This document shows positions 1 through 7,911 of a DNA stretch of 15,459 bases, piece by piece (positions within the stretch are counted from its first letter, which is position 1; every line of letters starts with the position of its first letter). The notes below the pieces were generated by a model. It was not told where the DNA came from. It did not search any database and worked only from the letters and a program-made list of their open reading frames with translations. Both the position numbers and the translations under genes were made by a program. The stretch comes from Nitrospinota bacterium (GTDB taxonomy: Bacteria; Nitrospinota; Nitrospinia; Nitrospinales; VA-1). The DNA lies in contig JADFGI010000026.1 in the NCBI GenBank assembly GCA_022567815.1, positions 1 to 15,459 of the forward strand, written 5' to 3'.

Positions 1-3000
1 ATCGACGCTTTGTACGCGGCGCAAAACCCCAATCCGCCGGAATCCGACCACCAGCGCAAAACGTGGGAATTGGCCAAAACCGCGCTCGCTCAAAACTCCA
101 GAGAAAACTGGCGGATCCTCGAGAACCCGGCCCGCTTGAAAATTCAGACCATCGATTCTTTTTGCGCGGGGTTGACCCTGCAAATGCCTATTTTGTCCAA
201 AACTGGTGGCGGTCTGTCCATTCAGGAAAACGCTCAGGATCTTTATAGCGAAACGGCTCACAGGATCCTTACTTTGGTTGAAGCAGACAGCCCCATCGGG
301 AATTCCATCAGAATCATCATGGCGCATCTGGACAACTCTAAATCCTCTTTCCTGAAACGGGTCATCCAGCTACTCGAAAAACGCGATCAATGGATGAGAG
401 ATTTTTTTGACAAATTTCCGGTCACAGAAGATTTGAGAACTTATCAGGAAAATATCCTAACGGGTTTGATAGAAAACATACTTAAGAATGTTTATAAATC
501 GTTTCCTCCTGGTCCAGCGAAGAAACTCGCTCTTCTCGCCGTTTACAGTGGACAGAATCTTGCGATCGAAAATCCGGATCACAATAATGTCTGCCTGCAA
601 TCTTTAACAAATACCCTGCCGGAACCTTCAGTAAATAATCTGAGCCAATGGAAAGCCCTGGCCCACCTTCTATTGACCAGCACAGGCGATTTACGCAAAA
701 CGATTGATGCGAGAATGGGTTTTCCGCCAGGGAATAAGGGCACAAAAGCCAAAGACATGAAAAATGAGTTTTCCGAATTCCTAGTTTCCCTCGATATGGA
801 AGTACAATTGCTCAACACGCTGAGAGAAATTCAGAAACTTCCGCCCGCAAATTTCACCGATGAGGAATGGACTGTTTTGCAAGCAACATTGGCTTTGCTC
901 CCCGAAGTGTCGGCGACCCTGCGCAAAATATTTATCGAGCAACAAAAAACCGACTTCACGGAAATTTCCCTGGCCGCATCCAACGCGTTGGGACAGGAAG
1001 ATAATCCCACCGACCTTCTACTTTACCTGGATACCAAATTCCACCATATTCTTATGGACGAATATCAGGACACATCCTTCAAACAACACGAACTTCTTAA
1101 ATTGCTCACAGCGGGATGGGAGCGGGAAGATGGCAGGACCCTGTTCATCGTCGGCGATCCCATGCAATCGATTTACCGCTTCCGCGACGCGGAGGTGGGA
1201 ATCTTTTTGCGGACCCAGCGGGAAGGGCTCGAAAACATCCCTCTCACGCCTTTGTCATTAAAAACAAATTTTCGTTCGCAAAAGAAATTTGTGGACTGGG
1301 TGAACGCATGTTTCTCAACCGTATTTCCTAAGTTCAACGATGAGAATCTTGGCGCGGTTTCTTATTCCAGTTCCTGCGCGGCCCTTTTGGAAGAACCCGA
1401 ACCAGGAACCGTCCTCCACCCCATGCCCGATGCGAAAAATTCCGAGGAACAGGCCAAAGAGGAAGCCCGGCAAATCGCTGAATTGATACTCTCCATCCAT
1501 GAAAAGGATCCCGGCAAAACCATCGCCATTCTGGTGCGGGCAAGAACCCATCTCCCCGCTATCGTTAGCAAGTTCCAAGAATCGAAGATCGCCATCAAGG
1601 CCGAGGAGATCGACCCCCTCACATCCCGTCCCGCGATCCAGGATTTACTGGCGCTCCTGCGAGCCTTGCTTTCTCCCTGGGACCGGGCCTCCTGGCTGTC
1701 CATTCTTCGCGCACCGTGGTGCGGGCTTTCCCTGAAAGACATTCACCACCTCTGTGAATTGGATACAGGTTCCACAGTCTGGAATCTGCTCCACGAGAAT
1801 AAACGCTTATTCAAAATGAGCCCCGACGGGCAATCAAGAGTCAAAACCTTCATACAACGGATTGAGCCTGCCCTGAAAATATTTCCTTCCGCAAACTTCC
1901 GTTATTTACTGGAAGGTTGTTGGATACAACTGGGAGGCCCAGCCTGCGTCGATGATACGATGAAAGAAGACATCGAAGTTTTTTTCAATGAAGTCACCAA
2001 TACCATTGAAAACGGCGGCATCCACATGTTGGAACATTTCCATCAGGTCCTGGACAATTTATATGCCAGCCCCACAGTCACCGAGGAAAATCCGGTTCAA
2101 ATCATGACCATGCACAAGGCAAAAGGGTTGGAGTTCGACTATGTTATCCTCCCCGGATTGGGAAGGGGTTCCAAACGGGAAGAAAAACGTCTGGTGTTCT
2201 GGATGCCGCATGGTGACGATATCCTCCTGGCACCAATAGAGGAAAAAGGCGGAAAAAATTCACAGGTTTACGACTTCCTTGCCCGTCTGAACCGGGAGAA
2301 AGATCAATTTGAATCCATGCGGCTTCTTTATGTCGCCGCGACCCGCACCAAAAAACAATTGCACCTTTTTGGGCATGTCAAGAAAAACAAAGACACTTGG
2401 ACTCCTGAAAAAAATTCCCTCCTGGATAAACTCTGGCCTCATGTAGGCAATGAATGGCTGGAGGCTCTTCCTAAGGAAAAGACGGATGTCTCAGACGAGA
2501 CTCCTTCCGCTAAAACAAAAATGCATATCACTCATCGCCTGCCAGCTGAATTCAAAATCCCCGATCCCCTGCCAGACATAGACACCGGACCGGTAACAGA
2601 AATGTTGGAGGAGCCTGACCTTTATCCGGAATACGTCTGGGCAGGCAACAAAGCCCGTTTTCTCGGAAACGTCCTGCATGCGTGTTTTAAAACCCTTGCC
2701 GATCAGGGCCTGAAACATTGGTCTCCCGCAACACTGAACGCATTGGAACCCAAATTGAAAACCGCTTTGCAGGCTGAGGGGTTGTCACCGACGCAAATGG
2801 AATCCACCATCCAAACGGGAATGAAGGCCCTGCGAAATATTGTCGAAGATGAAACCGGTCGGTGGATCCTCGAAAAACATGAGGATGCCCATTCCGAATA
2901 TCCCTTGACAGGATATATCAAACATCGGTATATCAACAAAATTCTGGATCGTACTTTTGTCGATTCGGAAGGGGTGCGGTGGATCATCGACTACAAAACC

Positions 3001-3168
3001 GGAGAACATCAGGGCGCCAATTTGGATCATTATTTCGCGGAAGAGAAAATCCGATATAAAACCCAGTTGGACCAATATGAAGAATTGTTAAAACTGAAAG
3101 GTGAAACCCGTCCCATCAAAAAGGCTCTTTATTATCCATTGCATAAAAGGCTGGTTGAAATCATATAA
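1..3168 (+). CDS. UvrD/AddA-type (RecB-like) helicase-nuclease, 5' truncated by the window edge
   Basis: Superfamily 1A DNA helicase fused to a C-terminal RecB-type nuclease, the kind that processes double-strand breaks for recombination with an AddB/RecC-like partner. The frame is open to base 1, so the start and the Walker A motif lie upstream. The TTG at 10 is not a credible start. Residues are counted from the first visible codon. Motif Ia-like IQTIDSF is near 48-54, Walker B DEYQDTS at 353-359, GDPMQSIYRF at 385-394, KTNFRS at 421-426, TMHKAKGLEFD at 703-713 and RLLYVAATR at 774-782. The nuclease follows, with H893, D983, the IDYKTG core (D997, K999) and a downstream QLDQY, matching the PD-(D/E)XK pattern of RecB/AddA. 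All visible helicase and nuclease motifs look intact. The 1055 visible residues suggest only a short part is missing. AddA is the likeliest family; RecB or another UvrD-nuclease fusion is possible. An AddB-like gene upstream would be expected but cannot be seen. Confidence 0.9.
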   Translation: MDALYAAQNPNPPESDHQRKTWELAKTALAQNSRENWRILENPARLKIQTIDSFCAGLTLQMPILSKTGGGLSIQENAQDLYSETAHRILTLVEADSPIGNSIRIIMAHLDNSKSSFLKRVIQLLEKRDQWMRDFFDKFPVTEDLRTYQENILTGLIENILKNVYKSFPPGPAKKLALLAVYSGQNLAIENPDHNNVCLQSLTNTLPEPSVNNLSQWKALAHLLLTSTGDLRKTIDARMGFPPGNKGTKAKDMKNEFSEFLVSLDMEVQLLNTLREIQKLPPANFTDEEWTVLQATLALLPEVSATLRKIFIEQQKTDFTEISLAASNALGQEDNPTDLLLYLDTKFHHILMDEYQDTSFKQHELLKLLTAGWEREDGRTLFIVGDPMQSIYRFRDAEVGIFLRTQREGLENIPLTPLSLKTNFRSQKKFVDWVNACFSTVFPKFNDENLGAVSYSSSCAALLEEPEPGTVLHPMPDAKNSEEQAKEEARQIAELILSIHEKDPGKTIAILVRARTHLPAIVSKFQESKIAIKAEEIDPLTSRPAIQDLLALLRALLSPWDRASWLSILRAPWCGLSLKDIHHLCELDTGSTVWNLLHENKRLFKMSPDGQSRVKTFIQRIEPALKIFPSANFRYLLEGCWIQLGGPACVDDTMKEDIEVFFNEVTNTIENGGIHMLEHFHQVLDNLYASPTVTEENPVQIMTMHKAKGLEFDYVILPGLGRGSKREEKRLVFWMPHGDDILLAPIEEKGGKNSQVYDFLARLNREKDQFESMRLLYVAATRTKKQLHLFGHVKKNKDTWTPEKNSLLDKLWPHVGNEWLEALPKEKTDVSDETPSAKTKMHITHRLPAEFKIPDPLPDIDTGPVTEMLEEPDLYPEYVWAGNKARFLGNVLHACFKTLADQGLKHWSPATLNALEPKLKTALQAEGLSPTQMESTIQTGMKALRNIVEDETGRWILEKHEDAHSEYPLTGYIKHRYINKILDRTFVDSEGVRWIIDYKTGEHQGANLDHYFAEEKIRYKTQLDQYEELLKLKGETRPIKKALYYPLHKRLVEII

Positions 3169-3197
3169 AACCTCTAACTCAAACGGATTGAAAAAGT

Positions 3198-3779
3198 ATG
3201 ACTGGAAAAGATACGTTAAATAAATTGATCGCGGGAAACAAACGATACGATACATTGAAGGAAATCTGGAGCATCCTCACCAGACCCTGAAAAGGCGCGG
3301 GGATCTGGCAAGTGGGCAGGAACCGTTTGCGTGTGTCCTGAGCTGTGCCGATTCACGAGTCCCGCCGGAGATCATTTTTGATCAGGGCCTCGGCGACCTG
3401 TTTGTACTGCGCGTCGCCGGCAACGTAGTCAACGATATGATCCTGGGAAGTCTTGAATATGCCGTAGAACATTTAGGAGCGTCCCTGATCGTCGTTCTGG
3501 GACATAAAAGATGCGGAGCGGTGTCTGCCAACCGTTCAGGGAGGAACAGCTCCAGGAAAAATCGGCAGTCTCGTTAAAGCCATTCAGCCCGCTGTAGATG
3601 CAGTCAAAAGTCAATTCGGCGATCCCGTGGACAACGCCGCCATAGAAAATATCAAACGCGGTGTGGAACAATTAAAAACCGCTACGCCGGTTCTTTCCGA
3701 AAAGGTCAATGCGGGCGAACTACAAATCAACGGCGCGTTTTACGATCTGGACTCCGGAAAAGTGGAGTTGCTTAAATAA
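3198..3779 (+). pseudogene. Beta-carbonic anhydrase, disrupted by two small insertions
   Basis: Beta-class carbonic anhydrase (zinc enzyme, CO2 + water to bicarbonate) that no single frame encodes. From the ATG at 3198 the reading is MTGKDTLNKLIAGNKRY, then it shifts and meets TGA at 3288-3290. The family sequence resumes one frame over: EGNLEHPHQTLKRRGD, then the zinc/active-site motif SCADSR (Cys 3344, Asp 3350, Arg 3356), LRVAGN, and LGHKRCG (His 3503, Cys 3512). A second shift occurs at 3530-3531, after which TVQGGTAPGKIGSLVKAIQ continues to the TAA at 3777-3779 in the original frame. Lesion 1 is a tandem GATAC GATAC around 3244-3253; removing one copy restores KRYIEGN. Lesion 2 is one extra A in CCAACC; removing it restores VSATVQGG. 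The repaired gene would encode about 191 residues, normal for the family, with every metal ligand present. It starts 29 bases after the helicase gene, with no strong ribosome binding site. Recent pseudogene or sequence/assembly errors are the alternatives; the exact 5-bp duplication favours a real event. Confidence 0.85.
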
Positions 3780-3787
3780 ATTTAATT

Positions 3788-3793
3788 TATAAT
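3788..3793 (+). promoter_or_regulatory. Candidate -10 box for the SIR2-like gene
   Basis: A perfect TATAAT lies in the 30-base AT-rich gap between the carbonic anhydrase stop and the ATG at 3810. No good -35 stands 16-18 bases upstream; TTGCTT at 3768 is only 14 bases away. A start 7-8 bases after the box would give a leader of roughly 10 bases and no room for a Shine-Dalgarno sequence, so the transcript would be nearly leaderless. In such AT-rich DNA the match could be chance. Confidence 0.25.
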
Positions 3794-3809
3794 CTGTTTA
3801 TTAATTATC

Positions 3810-4949
3810 ATGACCAACCAAAACACCGTTCTTTTTTTGGGATCTGGGGCAACAACCGGATCAGGTATTACCAAGAATAAGCAGGCTCTACCCACTGATG
3901 CAAATTTTTTTACCTCCTTAGAAGGTTTAATAAAAAATTGGGAAAAAAGTTATCCTGCTTTAGCTCAATATCGCGAACTGAAAAAATCAAAAGTACGTAA
4001 TGGGCTTTATCCAACCTGGAATGATCTTTTTATTTTTCGAGGAATGGCTCAAGCTGGGGTGATAAAAGAAAATGAGGAGGTTAAAGACAATTTTTATGAT
4101 TTATCTAATCATGACTGGCCATCAAAATATAAATGGAGGAAAAAACATTACCATCATCAATTCCAGATCATGAAATCGTGGTTACCCTTTGAATATTATC
4201 TGGCAGAACTTGCCATTTGGGATTTAAGGGTTCTTGTAAAAGATATTTTTTTTATAAAAAATTTTAAGAAAAAGATTAACAATAATTTTTGGGGAAAACT
4301 AAAAAAAGTTTACACAATCTCTGCTGTTGTAAATTTAAATTACGACACAACATTTGATGATTCCTTTAAGAATGTTTTTTATTATCCTGGGGAACCAAGA
4401 CCAAAAAACAATAAAAATCCACTTATCCGACCACATGGATCATTAAAGTGGACTTCCCTATCCCTTTATTCAAAAACTCAAAATAATTGGGAGGGCTGGA
4501 CAGATAATTATATTGATACTCCTTTAAAAAAAATAGGCTATAGAGAGCTAAATAATGATCCAACCAAATTAAGTTTTAAACAACCACTAATTGTTACCCC
4601 TGCAATATTCAAAGAAGAAATCGTCGGAAACAGCTCATTCCCTGGCTTAACCAATCCAATTCTTCGATTGCAATGGAATCACCTTGAAAGAGCCTTAAGG
4701 AATTCAAATCATTGGATAATTATTGGGTTTTCTTTTGCTTCAGGGGATGAGCATTTAAAATATCTATTAAAAAGATTTTCAGAAAAGAAAAAGGTCTGTG
4801 TTTCTATTTACGATAAGGATTGGCGTATACTTAGTCTTGCTTATGAATTAAATTTAAGTTTTTGCACCCATGAAATTGGGGAAAATGAATCAATCGAAGA
4901 GTTTTGCAAGGTAATTAATTTAAACAAGTGTAAAAACCGTAACAATTAA
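3810..4949 (+). CDS. Stand-alone SIR2-like (NADase-type) protein, putative defence gene
   Basis: A 379-residue protein with the motif order of bacterial SIR2-like domains. An N-terminal nucleotide-binding loop LGSGATTGSG (10-19) comes first, then NLNYDTTFDD (175-184, with the NYD triad at 177-179), PHGS (208-211, His 209 in the place of the catalytic His), and a C-terminal IIGFSFASGDEH (304-315). In anti-phage systems such as Thoeris ThsA, DSR and SIR2-pAgo, domains of this type cleave NAD+ to stop infection. That function is inferred here, not shown. No signal peptide, membrane segment, TPR, SLOG or Argonaute part is visible, and no partner gene sits beside it, so it looks like a single-gene system. 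Three sampled 60-base rows (4201, 4321, 4681) hold 52 G/C in 180, about 29%, far below the flanking genes. Codons are AT-biased with many AAA, AAT and TTT, which suggests horizontal transfer. The start is the first ATG after the AT-rich gap, and no Shine-Dalgarno is seen. It converges with clpB. Family call is fairly sure; role is moderate. Confidence 0.8.
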   Translation: MTNQNTVLFLGSGATTGSGITKNKQALPTDANFFTSLEGLIKNWEKSYPALAQYRELKKSKVRNGLYPTWNDLFIFRGMAQAGVIKENEEVKDNFYDLSNHDWPSKYKWRKKHYHHQFQIMKSWLPFEYYLAELAIWDLRVLVKDIFFIKNFKKKINNNFWGKLKKVYTISAVVNLNYDTTFDDSFKNVFYYPGEPRPKNNKNPLIRPHGSLKWTSLSLYSKTQNNWEGWTDNYIDTPLKKIGYRELNNDPTKLSFKQPLIVTPAIFKEEIVGNSSFPGLTNPILRLQWNHLERALRNSNHWIIIGFSFASGDEHLKYLLKRFSEKKKVCVSIYDKDWRILSLAYELNLSFCTHEIGENESIEEFCKVINLNKCKNRNN

Positions 4950-4980
4950 CTTTTTCTGTAGAGAGAGAAACAAGGAAAGC

Positions 4981-5003
4981 GGGAGGGGGAGCGCTCCCCT
5001 CCC
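4981..5003. terminator. GC-rich palindrome between convergent genes, probable terminator
   Basis: GGGAGGGGGAGC is followed directly by GCTCCCCTCCC, an inverted repeat of 11 pairs with one bulged G and its centre at AGCGCT. Read on the minus strand, the downstream direction for clpB, it is followed by a pyrimidine-rich tract (GCTTTCCTTGTTTCTCTC), which fits a weak intrinsic terminator 89 bases past the clpB stop. On the plus strand it is 31 bases past the SIR2-like stop and lacks a T-run. It could also be the end of a lost mobile element or a dispersed repeat. Confidence 0.45.
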
Positions 5004-5049
5004 ACGGTTGGAACGCATAAAGCCCGAAGGTTGTGCGCCCACATAAAAA

Positions 5050-5091
5050 CGGAGACCGGAGGCCGGAGACAGGAAACCGGAACAAGGACAA
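5050..5091. repeat. Degenerate 7-bp tandem repeat, six units
   Basis: Six consecutive heptamers run up to the base before the clpB stop codon: CGGAGAC, CGGAGGC, CGGAGAC, AGGAAAC, CGGAACA, AGGACAA. The first three are nearly identical and the later ones decay. The tract is purine-rich on the plus strand, lies in the 3' untranslated region of clpB, and has no coding role that I can see. The units after the fourth are weak and could be coincidence. Confidence 0.5.
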
Positions 5092-7773
5092 TCAATCTCC
5101 TATAAGACCATCCACAATCTTATTGGTGGATGACTTTTTGAAGATAAATTTATCCGAAGTGCCATTTGTTTCGACGGTGATGTCATCTCCATCGCCAAAG
5201 ACTTCTTCTAAAATTTTCATCGAAATCGGGTCCTGCAGATATTTCTGCACCGCCCTCTTTAAAGGTCTGGCTCCAAATACCGGATCGTAACCCTTTTCCG
5301 CCAATACATCCTTGACCTTTTCTGACAAATGCAGAGTCATCCGCTTTTCGGCCAGACGTTTGCGCAAGTCCGTCAATTGAACCTCGACGATCTCTTTAAT
5401 CCTCTCCCTGCTCAGATTTCTGAATAAAACGATGTCGTCAATCCGGTTGAGGAATTCGGGACGAAAATGGTTCCTCAGTTCCAGGCGTACCACTTCCTGA
5501 ACTTTTTCATATTCCGCTTCCCAGACATCCGCCGAACCATCATCGATCTGACTTTCAAGATTGGCCGCTTCCATTCCGGCATCTTGAATCATTTTACCGC
5601 CGATGTTGGAAGTCATGAGAATAACGGTGTTTTTGAAATCGACGGTTTTCCCTTGACCGTCCGTCAAACGGCCGTCATCGAGAATCTGAAGGAAAATATT
5701 AAACACGTCAGAATGAGCTTTCTCAATTTCGTCGAACAAAACCACACTATAAGGTTTACGCCGAACATGTTCGGTGAGATAGCCGCCTTCCTCATAACCC
5801 ACATATCCGGGAGGCGCGCCGATCAACCGCGCTACGGAATGTTTTTCCATGTACTCGGACATATCAATGCGCACCATCGCCTGTTCGTCGTCAAACAGAA
5901 ATTCCGCCAGCGACCGGGCCAGCTGGGTTTTGCCTACACCGGTCGGACCCAGGAACAGAAACGTGCCTATGGGTCGATTCGGTTCCTGCAATCCCGCGCG
6001 TGCCCGTCGAATGGCGTTGGATACCAGGCGCACGGCTTCGTCCTGACCCACCACGCGCTTTTTAAGGATTTCCTCCATTTTTAAAAGGCGATGCTTTTCC
6101 GATTGTTGCATTCGCTCCACCGGAATGCCGGTCCAACGGCAGACGATGTTGCAAATTTCTTCTTCTCCAACTTCTTCATTGAGCATTTTCTGTTCGCCCT
6201 GGGTTTCCTTCAACCGCTTGTCAAGATCATTCGTCTCCTTTTGCAGGCGCGGCAGGGTGCCATATTTCAATTCCGCGGCTTGCTCCAGACTCCCTTCCCT
6301 CTCGGCGTTGCCCGCCTCCTGGCTGGTCCGTTCAATTTCTTCCTGCAACCTTCTTTTTTCTTCGATAATTTTTTTCTCCTGCGTCCATTGGTCCTGCATG
6401 GAAGCGCAAACCTTTTTCAGGGATTCGATTTCTTCGCCAATATGGTTCAGCCGTAATTTAGAATCCGCGTCTTTTTCTTTTTTTAGAGCTTCCCGTTCGA
6501 TTTCCAACTGCGTGATTTTTCTCTGATAAGTATCAATTTCCGCAGGCAGGGAATCGATCTGCATACGAAGACTGGAAGCCGCTTCATCAATCAGGTCGAT
6601 GGCTTTATCGGGAAGAAACCGGTCGGCAATGTAACGGTGGGACAGGCGGGCCGCCGCCAGAATCGCCGCATCCTGAATGCGGACCCCGTGATGAATTTCG
6701 TATTTTCCTTTTAAGCCGCGAAGGATGGAAATGGTATCTTCCACGGTCGGTTCACCCACCACCACCGGTTGAAACCTGCGTTCCAAAGCCGCGTCCCTTT
6801 CAATGTACTTTTTATATTCCTTGAGCGTGGTGGCGCCGACGCACCGGAGCTCACCCCTTGCCAAAGCCGGTTTGAGCATATTGGAGGCATCCATCGAGCC
6901 TTCGGCGGCACCAGCCCCCACAAGGGTATGCAGTTCATCGATGAAAAGGATGATCTCCCCTTCGCTGTGGTTGATCTCTTTAAGAACCGCCTTGAGACGA
7001 TCTTCAAACTCGCCACGGTATTTGGTACCCGCAACCAATTGACCGAGATCCAGCATGAGAATGCGTTTATCTTTAAGCCCTTCGGGAACGTCCTTGTGAT
7101 GAATCCGCTGAGCGAGGCCCTCCACAATCGCGGTTTTACCCACTCCCGGCTCGCCAATGAGCACCGGGTTATTTTTTGTTCTCCGCGAAAGCACCTGAAT
7201 GACCCGGCGGATTTCCTGGTCGCGTCCAATGACCGGGTCCAGCTTTTCGTTACGCGCCCTTTCTGTCATATCAATGCAAAACCGGTCGAGCACCTGGTAT
7301 TTCGATTCCGGATTCTGATCGGTGACGCGGTGACTGCCCCGGATGGCCATCAACGCCTGCAGTAAGGCCTCGCGAGAGAGTCCAAGGGATTTAAAGGTTT
7401 TTCCGGCACCGGACTTTGCATTTTGAGCTACCGCCAGAAAAATATGCTCGGTGCTTAAAAACTCATCCTTCATTTTACCGGCTTCCTCAAACCCTTTTTC
7501 AATCGCTTCTTTCAGGGTGGAAGAAATAAACAACTGATTTGATCCTCCGGTGACGTGGGGGAAATTTTTCCTTGCGGCGTCCAGTTCCGTTACCAGCCTT
7601 GCCGGGTCAACGCCCACTTTTTTTACCAGGGCCATGGCTATTCCCTCGGGTTCCTTCAACAGGCACAGGAGCAAATGTTCGCAATCAATCGCCTGATGAT
7701 TTTCTTTCTCCGCAAGGGATTGCGAAGCGGTGATCGCTTCCTGAAGTTTTATGGTCATCCGGTCAAATCGCAT
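5092..7773 (-). CDS. clpB: ATP-dependent protein disaggregase ClpB
   Basis: Hexameric AAA+ chaperone that threads aggregated proteins through its pore, working with DnaK/DnaJ/GrpE in the cytoplasm. The order is that of full ClpB. The N-terminal Clp repeat domain spans about 1-145 and starts MRFDRMTIKLQEA. NBD1 has Walker A GEPGVGKT (207-214), pore loop KYRGEFE (Tyr 252) and Walker B LFIDE (276-280). A long charged coiled-coil M domain spans about 410-530 and marks ClpB rather than ClpA or ClpC. NBD2 has Walker A GPTGVGKT near 608, GYVG pore loop and VVLFDEIEKAH. The sensor region reads FRPEFLNRIDD, and GARPLKRA is near the end. At 893 residues it is longer than E. coli ClpB (857). Some of the excess is an acidic insert (ESQIDDGSADVWEAEYE) after the NBD2 TSNIGG motif. 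M142 is a possible internal start for a form lacking the N domain, but that is unproven. It is transcribed alone, with a promoter-like sequence upstream and no CIRCE operator. Confidence 0.98.
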   Translation of the reverse strand: MRFDRMTIKLQEAITASQSLAEKENHQAIDCEHLLLCLLKEPEGIAMALVKKVGVDPARLVTELDAARKNFPHVTGGSNQLFISSTLKEAIEKGFEEAGKMKDEFLSTEHIFLAVAQNAKSGAGKTFKSLGLSREALLQALMAIRGSHRVTDQNPESKYQVLDRFCIDMTERARNEKLDPVIGRDQEIRRVIQVLSRRTKNNPVLIGEPGVGKTAIVEGLAQRIHHKDVPEGLKDKRILMLDLGQLVAGTKYRGEFEDRLKAVLKEINHSEGEIILFIDELHTLVGAGAAEGSMDASNMLKPALARGELRCVGATTLKEYKKYIERDAALERRFQPVVVGEPTVEDTISILRGLKGKYEIHHGVRIQDAAILAAARLSHRYIADRFLPDKAIDLIDEAASSLRMQIDSLPAEIDTYQRKITQLEIEREALKKEKDADSKLRLNHIGEEIESLKKVCASMQDQWTQEKKIIEEKRRLQEEIERTSQEAGNAEREGSLEQAAELKYGTLPRLQKETNDLDKRLKETQGEQKMLNEEVGEEEICNIVCRWTGIPVERMQQSEKHRLLKMEEILKKRVVGQDEAVRLVSNAIRRARAGLQEPNRPIGTFLFLGPTGVGKTQLARSLAEFLFDDEQAMVRIDMSEYMEKHSVARLIGAPPGYVGYEEGGYLTEHVRRKPYSVVLFDEIEKAHSDVFNIFLQILDDGRLTDGQGKTVDFKNTVILMTSNIGGKMIQDAGMEAANLESQIDDGSADVWEAEYEKVQEVVRLELRNHFRPEFLNRIDDIVLFRNLSRERIKEIVEVQLTDLRKRLAEKRMTLHLSEKVKDVLAEKGYDPVFGARPLKRAVQKYLQDPISMKILEEVFGDGDDITVETNGTSDKFIFKKSSTNKIVDGLIGD

Positions 7774-7815
7774 GAATCATTCTCACAAGAAAAATAATAT
7801 TATTGCGTCTAACTG

Positions 7816-7844
7816 GAAATAAGACCTGAAAACAGGATTGTCAA
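7816..7844 (-). promoter_or_regulatory. Candidate sigma70-type promoter of clpB
   Basis: On the minus strand a consensus -35 TTGACA (7839-7844) is followed after 17 bases by a poor -10, TATTTC (7816-7821). It sits 43 bases or more before the clpB ATG, after the trxB terminator-like repeat, which is the right place for a clpB promoter. The -35 is perfect and the -10 is weak. I see no clear sigma32 -10 (CCCCAT type), so heat-shock control cannot be read from the sequence. Confidence 0.35.
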
Positions 7845-7880
7845 GGTAGGAGAAAATGGAGATCTAAAGGGGTCGGATCA

Positions 7881-7911
7881 AAAAGGGCTAATTGTCAAAT
7901 CAGGCCCTTTT
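7881..7911 (-). terminator. Terminator-like inverted repeat at the end of trxB
   Basis: On the minus strand AAAAGGGC, inside the last codons of trxB, pairs with GCCCTTTT downstream across a 15-base loop that contains the TGA stop. The 3' arm ends in a T-run (TTTTT), so stem and U-tract partly coincide. It lies between the five-gene run and clpB, where a transcript end is expected. The AT pairs make the stem weak, hence moderate confidence. Confidence 0.5.

Noticed and set aside
10..12. TTG at 10 as the start of the helicase gene
   Set aside because: The frame is open to base 1 and the essential Walker A motif is missing, so the true start is upstream of the window.
860..1742. Open frames in other frames inside the helicase gene (for example 860-1261, 1362-1742)
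   Set aside because: The helicase frame carries all the motifs; these overlap it fully and show nothing of their own.
3429..3671. Minus-strand open frame inside the carbonic anhydrase region
   Set aside because: It is antisense to clear carbonic anhydrase sequence and exists only because the real frame is not protected by its own shadow filters.
5050..5091. CRISPR-like array
   Set aside because: Units are only 7 bases, contiguous and without spacers, and no cas genes are in the window.
5467..7365. Long open frames on the plus strand opposite clpB (for example 5467-6084, 6091-6456 and 6769-7365)
   Set aside because: They are shadows of a strongly conserved clpB, have no family resemblance and no ribosome binding sites.
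7774..7894. CIRCE (HrcA) or sigma32 heat-shock site before clpB
   Set aside because: No TTAGCACTC/GAGTGCTAA inverted repeat and no CCCCAT-type -10 are present; only a TTGACA is clear.
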